Positions 7,847-14,357 of a stretch of 21,861 nt of DNA are shown here, in pieces. The DNA comes from a virus: positions 1-21,861 of the IMG/VR virus record IMGVR_UViG_3300022602_000473; one strand, 5' to 3'. Within the stretch, counting starts at the first letter, position 1; each line of letters begins with the position of its first letter. Under the pieces are notes generated by a model. It saw only the letters and a list, made by a program, of their open reading frames with translations. It was not told the DNA's origin and ran no database searches. Made by a program: the position numbers and the translations under genes.

Positions 7847-8337
7847 ATATTCCTTGCATATTGACCGTGATATTTTGCTCTTGCTTCTTGGGCTACCAAA
7901 CCAGCTAATTCTAAATTTTCAAAATAACCAACAAAAATATTTTTTTTATCGGCACGTAGTTGTACAGACCATTTTTTAATATTTTTGTTCCAACTTACAT
8001 TTTTGTAACCTGAAGTGTTTTTTATTGAAATTTTAGCGTTATATTGATTTTTAATATTGTCAACAATTCTTAAATTTTCAATGCGGTTATTGTGTGGATT
8101 GCCATCAATATGGTCAACTTGATTCGGCATATATCCATAAAACATCATAAAAATAATGCGATGCAACATATATCTTTTATTGTTAAAGTAAACTTTACAA
8201 TATCTATGCTTACTTCCAGCCAACATACCAGCTTTTGTTTTATTTGTTTTACTAATTTTCCAATACAAATTACCTTCGTAATACAAAAAAGTATCAAGAA
8301 GGTTTTGTTTTGTTAAGTTAAAATCTACATCAGCCAT
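7843..8337 (-). CDS. HNH endonuclease with AP2 DNA-binding domain (homing type)
   Basis: The 164-residue protein has an HNH core around residues 57-95 (LHRIIFMMFYGY, then VDHIDGNPHNNRIENLRIV), followed by an AP2-like DNA-binding domain at about 108-160 (SGYKNVSWNKNIKKWSVQLR and VGYFENLELAGLVAQEARAK). This architecture is typical of free-standing phage homing endonucleases, which nick DNA in phages lacking the gene and so spread. It has a near-perfect ribosome binding site (AAGGAGTTGAT before ATG), lies directly after a terminator-like hairpin and overlaps the co-chaperonin start (ATGA). It is markedly AT-rich with Lys, Asn and Ile runs, consistent with independent acquisition. Confidence 0.9.
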   Translation of the reverse strand: MADVDFNLTKQNLLDTFLYYEGNLYWKISKTNKTKAGMLAGSKHRYCKVYFNNKRYMLHRIIFMMFYGYMPNQVDHIDGNPHNNRIENLRIVDNIKNQYNAKISIKNTSGYKNVSWNKNIKKWSVQLRADKKNIFVGYFENLELAGLVAQEARAKYHGQYARNI

Positions 8338-8365
8338 ATCAACTCCTTAATAGTTGGTTGGTTAG

Positions 8366-8401
8366 AAAGGCCCTAGTTTACCTTCACGTGCTAGGGCTTT
8401 T
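8366..8401 (-). terminator. Terminator-like hairpin, possibly bidirectional
   Basis: GCCCTAG (8370-8376) and CTAGGGC (8391-8397) form a perfect 7-bp stem extended by A/T pairs to about 11 bp, with a 14-nt loop. On the plus strand it is followed by TTTTCGTTTT, on the minus strand by CCTTTCT. It separates the 75-residue gene from the HNH-AP2 gene and could reduce read-through into the packaging operon. Confidence 0.6.
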
Positions 8402-8405
8402 CGTT

Positions 8406-8633
8406 TTAATCTGCGTAATAATTTGGGTCTGTTGGTGCTTGATTGCCTGAACCAGCGGTAAATGAAATGTCTTTGCCGCTTTGCATCGACTTGTCACTCC
8501 ATGGCGTTGCTTTAGCCTTTTGGACTTGCATTGCCCGTTGTGCATCTTTCACGTATGCGTTGGTCTTTAATAAATCCCCCAAACTAGTTTGATTGCTAGT
8601 TGAGGGATTTAGATTGGCAGTAAACCCAGCCAT
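8406..8633 (-). CDS. Small protein of unknown function
   Basis: A 75-residue polar protein (MAGFTANLNPSTSNQTSLGD start, DPNYYAD end), rich in Ser, Thr, Asn, Gln and Ala with no clear domain or membrane segment. It starts 2 nt after the previous stop, so the two are surely co-transcribed. The low-complexity polar composition resembles small virion or internal proteins, but I do not recognise a family. Confidence 0.65.
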   Translation of the reverse strand: MAGFTANLNPSTSNQTSLGDLLKTNAYVKDAQRAMQVQKAKATPWSDKSMQSGKDISFTAGSGNQAPTDPNYYAD

Positions 8634-8635
8634 AA

Positions 8636-8992
8636 TTACATATCGTCTTGGTCGTGGCCGTGGCGCTTGTGGTCATAGCATACGGATTCACCAGTATTGC
8701 CATGATTGAATTCACCTAAACGGCCATCGTGTTTGCCCATGTGCATTTCACGACCGCCCATTCCATCTTCCATACCAAGAGCAACGCCACCAGCAAATGA
8801 TTTTGCATGACGTTCGCCAGTTGTATCGCTTGATGTTGCGCCTTTAGGAATCTTTTCACCAGTAGCGCCAGGCATAAATTTTGTGGAATTTACACCAGTT
8901 TCACGTGATTCACGTTTTTCGCCTGTACGGTCGCTTGATTTAACGCCTTTTGGAAAGCGTTCGCCGCTTTCACCTTTTAATCCATAACCCAT
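8636..8992 (-). CDS. Gly-rich protein with an internal repeat
   Basis: The 118-residue hydrophilic protein carries two copies of a GERFPKGVKSSDRTGE-type unit: residues 10-25 and a second copy GEKIPKGATSSDTTGE at about 45-60, each followed by a charged R-rich stretch. The C-terminal part is Gly/Met/His-rich (GMEDGMGGREMHMGKHDGR, then HDQDDM) and could bind metal. A good ribosome binding site (AAGGAAAATATT) precedes the ATG. No named family recognised. Low hydrophobicity suggests an extended or repeat-built protein, possibly virion associated. Confidence 0.65.
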   Translation of the reverse strand: MGYGLKGESGERFPKGVKSSDRTGEKRESRETGVNSTKFMPGATGEKIPKGATSSDTTGERHAKSFAGGVALGMEDGMGGREMHMGKHDGRLGEFNHGNTGESVCYDHKRHGHDQDDM

Positions 8993-9009
8993 AATATTTT
9001 CCTTTTTGC

Positions 9010-9033
9010 AAAAAGAACTAGAAAAGCCTAGTT
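9010..9033 (-). terminator. Putative terminator after the 828-residue gene
   Basis: AACTAG and CTAGTT form a 6-bp stem with a 6-nt loop, followed on the minus strand by CTTTTTG. It starts 14 nt after the stop codon of the large gene. The stem is AT-rich, so termination would be partial. Confidence 0.5.
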
Positions 9034-9047
9034 TACCTATTTTATAA

Positions 9048-11534
9048 CTACTTTTTTGATTTGGCTATATCTTTTAGTATGCCATTTTTCTTTTGGTCAT
9101 CAGGGTACATTGCTGGGGCCGCCAATCCTATGCCGGCAAATAATGGTTGACCTTTTTCTTTTATGTCTTTTTTAGCGGCATCAGATAATTCTAAAAAATG
9201 AATTTCAGGACCTTTTCTGTCAGCATTTAAAAATTCTTTGTACAAATCATCCTGATTAACCCATGAATGTTTTAAAAATGTATCGTTAAGTGATGGGTCT
9301 TTTTCATTAGCCCAATCTTTAAAATTTAAAAATCTATCATTGTCAGGCGGCGTAAGATGTTCTTTTTTTAATGCCATACCCCATTTTTTTGTATGTTTAT
9401 TGATGAAATCAGGAAGAATTTTGTCGTAAAAGCCTTTCATTCCTTCGCCACCAATAGTTAAATCTTTGCCTTCAATAACACCAAGTTCACCACCTGGATG
9501 TTCTTCAATTTGTTTTGCCAATCCTTTACCAAGAACTTCTTCAATGGTTTTTCCTTTGCCTGGACCATCAATAAATTTGTTATCTTTAACGGTGCCTTCA
9601 AAAGTATTGTGGCCATTTTTAACGCCTTGAATAGTAATTGTGTCAGGTGGATAACCTTTGCTAAATTCAATTTTATCTACTGCCTGGCGTAATCCATGTT
9701 CATAACGTTCTACTTGTTGACGGCCAGTTGTAAAAGCTACGGCATCATAGTCACCTTTAGCGGCCATATCTAAAGCTTGTTTTACCATTAATTCATGCCA
9801 ATTCTTTTTAAATGGAGCATCGGGTACTAAACTTCTTTCGTCAACTCTTGCCATGTTTAATGTTTGTTGCTTTTCAGATTCACCAAAGTAATCAGCCAAT
9901 TTTCTTGGGTCTTGAACCATTTTGTTAGCCATTTTTGTGGCTAATGTTTTGGCTTTATCTACGGCTAAACCTTCGGCCGTAGCAATATTGAACGCTTCAT
10001 TTTCATAACGAACTTTTAAATCATTAATATATTTTGTATATTCTTTATCGGCTTGACCTTGATACCCTTTTTTGCGGCCTTCTTGGTGCCAATCTGATTG
10101 TATTTCTTCTACCATCAAAGTTTTTTTGCCATTGATGTTTCGGTCATTAACACGCATATGGGCCAAAACATTAGGCGTATCACCATAATGCCCTTCTGAA
10201 TATACTTCTAATTGTTGTCTAATTGCTTCATATTCATTCTGTAAATGATTAGTCCATTCGCTAGGATTTTGATTTTTAAATTTCATTAAATCATCAAGTT
10301 CACGGCTTAATTCTTGTGATTTATCCGGCAAAGTTGTTAATATTTCACGATAATTTTTATACCTACCAGGTAATGTGTAATCTTCATATCTAGCGCCATC
10401 ACCTTCATAGCTTAAATTGCCTTGTTCTAAATGATGCTCACGCAAAGAGTTTTCAACGTCTGAAATATTCCAATTATTTGTGCCAATATCAAGAAATTGA
10501 CGATTTGGGTCACGTACTGAATAACCCATGTTTTCGTTGCCATATACGTCATATCCATGTTCATCGTAATAATGGCGTATTGGGTCATCGTAATACATAT
10601 TCTTGGCTTGAACTTTAGCTTGTTCTTCTAAAGAACGTTCTACATGGTCATTTAACCTGGCGGCTACGTTTTCATCTAATTCATGACCTTCATACAATTC
10701 AGGAAATTGTTCTGCAATAGCTTCTTTTTCTTGATGGTATATATCGGGGTCATTCTTTAAATCATGGTGTATATCTTCTGCAAGAGAATCTATGTAATCG
10801 TAATCATCATAAACATCGCCGCCTTCAAGCCTATAATTGCCGGCGGTGTCACCAGTTGATTCACCCAAAACTTTATTTTCAAGTTTTAATTTGTTGTTTT
10901 TGATTAAGTCTTGTACTTCTTGTTTGGTAACGGTTGGTTTATCTTGTAAATATTTCTTTAGTCCTGTTATTTCAAGTTCTTCAGTTTTAACGCCAGGGGT
11001 TTTTTCTAGTTGCTTTAGAAACTGTTCGCCGGTGCCTTTTGGCTGGCCAATGTTATTAACTGCGTTTTCCAAAGTAGAATGAAAACCTAATTCATCTATT
11101 AATTGGGCTTCTTTTGATACGTCTTTAATAGATAAACCTACGGGTAAACCCTTACCTAATTTAAGTACGTCTTTTGTTACACCACCCACGCCTGGACTAA
11201 TTGCGGCGCCCACATCTTCTAATGTTTCTGCGCCTTCATGTGTTGGCGTTATTCTTGGAATGTTGTTTAGGATTTCCCTGGTGGTATTAAATGCCCTGGC
11301 ACCAAATATGTCATTCATGGTTTGGGGCGCATAAGTTCTAGCAAATTCACTAATATCGCCAACCACGCCAGGAATTGATGCTAATGCGCCACGGCCTACG
11401 GATTCAGCCACGCCAGGAATAGAACTACGTAATCTTGTTATCCCTTCGCCGGTTTCACGTAGGTTTTTCTCATTCTGAAGGCCATTCAAAATGTCATATA
11501 GTGATTGCTTTAGGGATGGTTCTTCGTAGTCCAT
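9048..11534 (-). CDS. Large polyvalent-type protein, probably virion associated or injected
   Basis: The 828-residue protein joins several segments typical of the large polyvalent proteins of phages and conjugative elements. Around residues 155-210 is a GTGEQFLKQLEKTPGVKTEE segment followed by LEITGLKKYL and a VTKQEVQDLI motif. Around 475 is the hallmark EEIQSDWHQEGRKKGY; at about 560-620 are PFKKNWHELMVKQALDMA and AFTTGRQQVERY; at about 705-730 are FYDKILPDFINKHTKKWGMA; and the end has the conserved KGQPLF. Residues 230-430 are unusually acidic and rich in Asp, Tyr and His (DVYDDYDYIDSLAEDIHHD). Such proteins are thought to travel with the DNA and act on the new host. I see no obvious catalytic domain, so its activity is unknown. 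It is 8 nt after the RusA gene. Confidence 0.8.
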   Translation of the reverse strand: MDYEEPSLKQSLYDILNGLQNEKNLRETGEGITRLRSSIPGVAESVGRGALASIPGVVGDISEFARTYAPQTMNDIFGARAFNTTREILNNIPRITPTHEGAETLEDVGAAISPGVGGVTKDVLKLGKGLPVGLSIKDVSKEAQLIDELGFHSTLENAVNNIGQPKGTGEQFLKQLEKTPGVKTEELEITGLKKYLQDKPTVTKQEVQDLIKNNKLKLENKVLGESTGDTAGNYRLEGGDVYDDYDYIDSLAEDIHHDLKNDPDIYHQEKEAIAEQFPELYEGHELDENVAARLNDHVERSLEEQAKVQAKNMYYDDPIRHYYDEHGYDVYGNENMGYSVRDPNRQFLDIGTNNWNISDVENSLREHHLEQGNLSYEGDGARYEDYTLPGRYKNYREILTTLPDKSQELSRELDDLMKFKNQNPSEWTNHLQNEYEAIRQQLEVYSEGHYGDTPNVLAHMRVNDRNINGKKTLMVEEIQSDWHQEGRKKGYQGQADKEYTKYINDLKVRYENEAFNIATAEGLAVDKAKTLATKMANKMVQDPRKLADYFGESEKQQTLNMARVDERSLVPDAPFKKNWHELMVKQALDMAAKGDYDAVAFTTGRQQVERYEHGLRQAVDKIEFSKGYPPDTITIQGVKNGHNTFEGTVKDNKFIDGPGKGKTIEEVLGKGLAKQIEEHPGGELGVIEGKDLTIGGEGMKGFYDKILPDFINKHTKKWGMALKKEHLTPPDNDRFLNFKDWANEKDPSLNDTFLKHSWVNQDDLYKEFLNADRKGPEIHFLELSDAAKKDIKEKGQPLFAGIGLAAPAMYPDDQKKNGILKDIAKSKK

Positions 11535-11542
11535 ATCTAATT

Positions 11543-11890
11543 TTAAAGCACTTCTATCATTACATCAACGCCGCCGCCCTTACGAATTTCACCACGATTA
11601 ATCATAAGTACGTCAATTTGTCCGTCATTGTCATAAACACCAGCATCTTCTAAACCATCTAAAACGGCTTTTAAACGATTATCTAGGTCTGTGACTACCT
11701 TTGACCGTGGATATAAAAACAATGTCATTTCAAGGCGTTTTGTGCCAAATTTGGGTATGTTTTGCGCTACAACACATTCTGCCACCGCAGTTTTAAATTC
11801 GCGCCCAGCTTTGCTTAATACTGTATGGCCACGAAAATTGCGCCAGTACGTGTTAACACTAGGTGGGTATGGCAGTTTAATGATTGTCAT
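11543..11890 (-). CDS. rusA: RusA-family Holliday junction resolvase
   Basis: The 115-residue protein fits RusA in length and motifs: LPYPPSVNTYWR near the N-terminus, then D68-x-D70-N71 in TDLDNRLKAVLDGLEDAGV, and D87/D89 in the YDNDGQI stretch, matching the catalytic Asp triad of RusA (D70, D72 and D91 in E. coli). It cleaves four-way junctions made in phage recombination and replication as a dimer. Its ATG lies within the 3' end of the Ref-like gene (14-nt overlap), showing tight coupling in the recombination operon. Confidence 0.94.
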   Translation of the reverse strand: MTIIKLPYPPSVNTYWRNFRGHTVLSKAGREFKTAVAECVVAQNIPKFGTKRLEMTLFLYPRSKVVTDLDNRLKAVLDGLEDAGVYDNDGQIDVLMINRGEIRKGGGVDVMIEVL

Positions 11891-12161
11891 TTAACAATTC
11901 TTTGACTTTTTCGTGTAAATCTTCTTCACTCCAGCCCCAGTATTTTTGGAAGCCTTTGTGTCCAAGGGAATGAACGCTGGTATTTCCAAGACGGTGGTGC
12001 CACATACACAAGGGTATAGTGTTGGCGGTTTTCCTAGGCTGACCATATCGGCGTATATGATGGATTTCCACGGGCGTGTCGGTGTCAGTAATTCCATTTT
12101 GCCGGCACAATATGCACCCCAATCTTGCCAATTTAGCATAGTGTTCTTTTTCATTTGCCAT
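11877..12161 (-). CDS. Ref-like recombination nuclease (HNH/zinc type)
   Basis: The 94-residue protein has C16-x2-C19 (CILCRQNG), an EIHHIRRYGQP motif at about 31-41, PLCMWHHRLG at about 49-58, and SVHSLGHKGFQKYWG near residues 62-76. This order is that of the P1 Ref family (RecA-dependent nuclease) and related phage HNH proteins. Ref cuts DNA in RecA-made displacement loops and stimulates recombination. Only the C-terminal nuclease-type part is present, without the long disordered N-terminus of P1 Ref, as in many phage homologues. It overlaps the upstream gene by 11 nt and RusA by 14 nt. Confidence 0.85.
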   Translation of the reverse strand: MANEKEHYAKLARLGCILCRQNGITDTDTPVEIHHIRRYGQPRKTANTIPLCMWHHRLGNTSVHSLGHKGFQKYWGWSEEDLHEKVKELLNDNH

Positions 12162-12510
12162 TCGCTAGTTCGTACCATTGCTTGTAAAAGTCTTTAAACA
12201 TACTAAACCCTTGACCAGCAAGCATACATTGTCCATCCGGTTGAACCAAATAATATTTATTGATAATTGTTTCAGTATCGGTATTACCATAAATGATTAC
12301 AACCATAAAATCTTCTTTTTTTGCTAATGCTTGAAGCAAATACTTTTGGCCTTTGCTTACTTTTTCACCAGGCCGTTTCCATTCCATAATTAAAAAACAA
12401 CCATTGCGTTCACATATTCCATCTACATTACTTGGTACAAAATGTGGGTTTTCTTCAATTAATCCTTGAAAATCCACATAATCTGTATGTGTCGCATAAG
12501 CGTTACGCAT
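12151..12510 (-). CDS. PD-(D/E)XK nuclease superfamily protein
   Basis: The small protein has the D-x12-E-x-K nuclease signature: the Asp in SNVDGICE, the Glu and Lys in FLIMEWKRPG, and a following conserved Gln in SKGQKYLLQALAKK, then a VVIIYG strand. I place the start at the ATG overlapping the previous stop (TAATG, 12510), giving 119 residues beginning MRNAYATHTDYVDFQ; an ATG three codons earlier (12519) is equally possible. The fold resembles VRR-NUC and small Holliday resolvase-like enzymes, so it probably cuts or trims recombination intermediates together with the RusA and Ref-like proteins next to it. The exact substrate is unknown. Confidence 0.75.
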   Translation of the reverse strand: MRNAYATHTDYVDFQGLIEENPHFVPSNVDGICERNGCFLIMEWKRPGEKVSKGQKYLLQALAKKEDFMVVIIYGNTDTETIINKYYLVQPDGQCMLAGQGFSMFKDFYKQWYELANGK

Positions 12511-12680
12511 TAGCCCCATTGTTCAGTCAAATCCTTTGCAATCAACTCTAGGTCATGCGCTACGTCAGTCATATCTAGCGATATTTGATAAGCTTTATCG
12601 TATTGACCTTTTAATGTGGCTTCGTGAAAGTCTTTAGTTAATTTTAATAACGCTAAATATGGTGTTGAATAATCGTTCAT
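12510..12680 (-). CDS. Small helical protein, 56 residues
   Basis: A short acidic protein starting MNDYSTPYLALLKLTKDFHE and ending DLTEQWG, predicted fully helical, with no motif I recognise. It is embedded in the operon by an ATGA overlap upstream (12677-12680) and a TAATG junction downstream, and fills what would otherwise be a 160-nt gap. These junctions are the main evidence that it is translated. Confidence 0.7.
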   Translation of the reverse strand: MNDYSTPYLALLKLTKDFHEATLKGQYDKAYQISLDMTDVAHDLELIAKDLTEQWG

Positions 12681-13018
12681 TTGGTTAATCTTTCTAAGTT
12701 ACGGTTGCTTGCTTCTTGGGTACGCCAAGCTTCAAAACGAAGCTTTGCCGCTTCTAATCTAAACTTCCACATTTCTGTTTTGTACGTTGCCGCACCAATA
12801 GCTTTGCATAAGTCTTGATATTCTTGGCTGGCATAAGCTTCGCGTTCCTGGGCGCCCAAACTTTGTTCGCTTGATTGTTTCATTTTTATGGCTTTTAGGC
12901 TGGATTTATAAGCTTCTAGTTCAGCCAATTCGCCTTTAGCTTTAGCGTATTCCGGGGCAAATTCGTATAGATAATCTACACAATCATTGGGGTCAACTAC
13001 ACGGGTTTCAGCTTTCAT
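12677..13018 (-). CDS. Helical coiled-coil protein of unknown function
   Basis: A 113-residue helical protein with a charged middle (AKAKGELAELEAYKSSLKAI) and a conserved-looking end (LRFEAWRTQEASNRNLERL). I chose the ATG at 13018, where it forms an ATGA junction with the stop of the small membrane-protein gene; an ATG four codons earlier (13030) is possible but would overlap that gene more. Proteins ending in a WRTQEASNR-like motif recur in phage replication and recombination operons; no function is known to me. Confidence 0.7.
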   Translation of the reverse strand: MKAETRVVDPNDCVDYLYEFAPEYAKAKGELAELEAYKSSLKAIKMKQSSEQSLGAQEREAYASQEYQDLCKAIGAATYKTEMWKFRLEAAKLRFEAWRTQEASNRNLERLTK

Positions 13019-13110
13019 CGTTCCATCCATATTTTAGCTACTACTAACAAAACAAAAGCCCAAAGCACTAGGCCGCTAAAAAAGAAAAATATAAAAATAA
13101 GTTCATTCAT
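13015..13110 (-). CDS. Single-pass membrane microprotein, 31 residues
   Basis: A very short gene: MNELIFIFFFFSGLVLWAFV continuing LLVVAKIWMER. Residues 4-26 form one hydrophobic helix followed by a basic end, so the C-terminus probably faces the cytoplasm. It is joined by ATGA overlaps on both sides (13107-13110 and 13015-13018), which strongly suggests real coupled translation. It could modify host membrane physiology or exclude other phages; nothing in the sequence decides this. Confidence 0.7.
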   Translation of the reverse strand: MNELIFIFFFFSGLVLWAFVLLVVAKIWMER

Positions 13111-13340
13111 CGCCAATCCCCAATTTGTCCACGGTTGCCTTTTTTCCATTGGTCGTACATATCTTTAGCAAGTAACTCCCGGCGGCTATTAAATTTAGAA
13201 TTAGCAAAATAACCCCTAAAACCGGCAAGCCCAAACTGGGTACGGTATATAAGTAATTGCCTGATTTCGCACTCATACCGCCATCTTTCCAATGTGTTGT
13301 TGGATTCTTTGTCGGTACTGCCCCATAGATTCCCCGGCAT
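13107..13340 (-). CDS. Small protein of the replication operon, unknown function
   Basis: The 77-residue basic protein contains NTLERWRYECEIRQLLIYR and ends in KKGNRGQIGDWR, a layout I have seen in small phage proteins next to replication genes. The ATG at 13340 overlaps the upstream gene by 68 nt, which is long; no later in-frame ATG gives a sensible product, so the start is somewhat uncertain (a non-ATG start nearer the end of the overlap is possible). Arg/Trp-rich composition suggests nucleic acid contact. Confidence 0.65.
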   Translation of the reverse strand: MPGNLWGSTDKESNNTLERWRYECEIRQLLIYRTQFGLAGFRGYFANSKFNSRRELLAKDMYDQWKKGNRGQIGDWR

Positions 13341-13647
13341 AAGCTTGTAGTCCCAATTCGCGGCCTTTGGCCAAGGTTAAGTCATCGGTACTATACCAAG
13401 GTAATGAAGGTCGCTTTAGTTCTTTTGGTGTCATGTCAAGTTCATCTTCAAACCGGCCCTGGTTAATCCACGTACTTGCATGGGGTATGAAATCCATTTC
13501 CGTACCCTTGAGTTTCCAATAAGCAACGTGTTGTTCAATGGCTTCTACGGCATCGGATTGTTCTTGTTTTGTAAGCCGGTTAAATGCCCCTTGGGCGGCA
13601 CGTTTGGCCACCTTTCGGGGATAAAGTTTCCAAAAGGTATCAAACAT
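13273..13647 (-). CDS. Replication-protein C-terminal domain (phage replisome / helicase-loader type)
   Basis: The 124-residue protein starts MFDTFWKLYPRKVAKRAAQG and has GTEMDFIPHASTWINQGRFE at about residues 49-68. This FxxFWxxYPRK...PHxSTWxNxxRW pattern is the conserved C-terminal module of many phage replication initiation or O-like proteins. Here it stands alone without an N-terminal winged helix, as in a number of phages. It may bring helicase or primase to the origin. Its start shares one base with the stop of the preceding gene (TAATG). Confidence 0.75.
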   Translation of the reverse strand: MFDTFWKLYPRKVAKRAAQGAFNRLTKQEQSDAVEAIEQHVAYWKLKGTEMDFIPHASTWINQGRFEDELDMTPKELKRPSLPWYSTDDLTLAKGRELGLQAYAGESMGQYRQRIQQHIGKMAV

Positions 13648-13874
13648 TATGCGGCCTGTTTATTTGCACAAGCTTCATAACGTGTATCGGTGTATTCAAA
13701 AAAGTAATGTTTAACTTGATTGATAACTTGATTTGCTTGTTCTGTTTTACCCATTGCAATTAATTCTTGTGCATCTGACAAAATGCCAGCCAAATACATA
13801 TTGATGTTGTATTGGGATTCAAATTGTTTTTCAAGGGCTTGTTCTGTGCATCCAAAAATTTTTAATTCGTTCAT
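13647..13874 (-). CDS. First gene of the minus-strand recombination/replication operon, unknown function
   Basis: A 75-residue protein (MNELKIFGCTEQALEKQFES start, ACANKQAA end), mainly helical, with no recognised motif. It is the promoter-proximal gene behind the hairpin leader at 13895-13910, with AAGG 8 nt upstream of the ATG. The same leader design precedes two plus-strand genes (15255 and 17379), so all three genes are probably expressed early under common control. Confidence 0.75.
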   Translation of the reverse strand: MNELKIFGCTEQALEKQFESQYNINMYLAGILSDAQELIAMGKTEQANQVINQVKHYFFEYTDTRYEACANKQAA

Positions 13875-13894
13875 TTTGTTTTCCTTTAATTTTC

Positions 13895-13945
13895 ACTGCA
13901 CCGTTGCAGTACTTATAATTTACTAAAGTAATCTTTAGTTGTAAA
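13895..13945 (-). promoter_or_regulatory. Early promoter, operator and 5' hairpin leader (copy 1)
   Basis: On the minus strand: TTTACA (13945-13940), a 17-bp spacer, then TAAATT (13922-13917). A perfect 7+4+7 inverted repeat ACTAAAGTAATCTTTAGT (13922-13939) covers the spacer, so a bound repressor would block RNA polymerase. Six bases after the -10 box begins ACTGCA-ACCG-type hairpin 13910-13895 (stem 6, loop 4), which would form the very 5' end of the transcript, followed by AAAGGAAAACAAA and the ATG at 13874. Confidence 0.75.
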
Positions 13946-14215
13946 CACCTTTTTTATCTTTTTTTGATGTATTAGGGTTTTCCTTACTAATTTCTTTATT
14001 ACTGTTGTATTTCTGCACAATCCTTTTGGTGGACGAACCTAGCCCACCTAGGTTTGCCTTAATCCGTTTGGAGCCACGGAACCCGTCAGTCGTTCAGGAA
14101 ACCGGCACTAACTTCGCCACCGGCATTTGCGTTATTACATTCCTTATCCCCCAGTAACGCTTCTATCCTGACCGCTGGTGGTGGTGAATCCCCAATCAGA
14201 ACGATTGCGAATAAG
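13946..14215. other. Structured non-coding stretch, possible RNA gene or origin
   Basis: No convincing gene lies here. After an AT-rich part (13946-14020) the sequence becomes GC-richer and full of inverted repeats: AACCTAG/CTAGGTT (14036-14042 with 14048-14054), TCCGT/ACGGA (14063-14067 with 14076-14080), and nested TCAGGA...GCGTTA with TAACGC...TCCTGA between about 14095 and 14178. This could be a small RNA, a long leader, or the replication origin next to the replication operon. Strand cannot be decided. A 42-codon open frame starting at GTG 14029 and ending at 14157 on the plus strand has no ribosome binding site. Confidence 0.45.
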
Positions 14216-14316
14216 AAACAAAAAACCCCTTAGTGGATAGACTGTATGGAAACTAAACTAATTAAATGGTTCAAGTGCATTTAATTAATTCAGAACAATC
14301 TACCCATTAAGGGGTT
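14216..14316 (-). terminator. Terminator with a long structured loop behind the Cro/methyltransferase operon
   Basis: On the minus strand an 18-bp stem (14299-14316 with 14224-14241; one G-U pair, one mismatch) ends in AAGGGGTTTTTTGTTT, the form of an intrinsic terminator. The loop is 57 nt, far longer than usual, and contains its own 10-bp hairpin TAATTAAATG/CATTTAATTA (14259-14268 with 14278-14287). An 8-base segment in the loop (14246-14253) is complementary to 14329-14336 outside the stem, giving a possible pseudoknot. Confidence 0.65.
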
Positions 14317-14357
14317 CTAACTTCAGCGGTTTCCATGTCGCAATGGTTAAAACTATA

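Noticed and set aside
14030-14060. tRNA-like T-arm in the structured islands (GGTTCG and GTTTCGA motifs)
   Set aside because: The bases flanking these motifs do not form a T-stem, and no D-arm or anticodon arm could be found around them.
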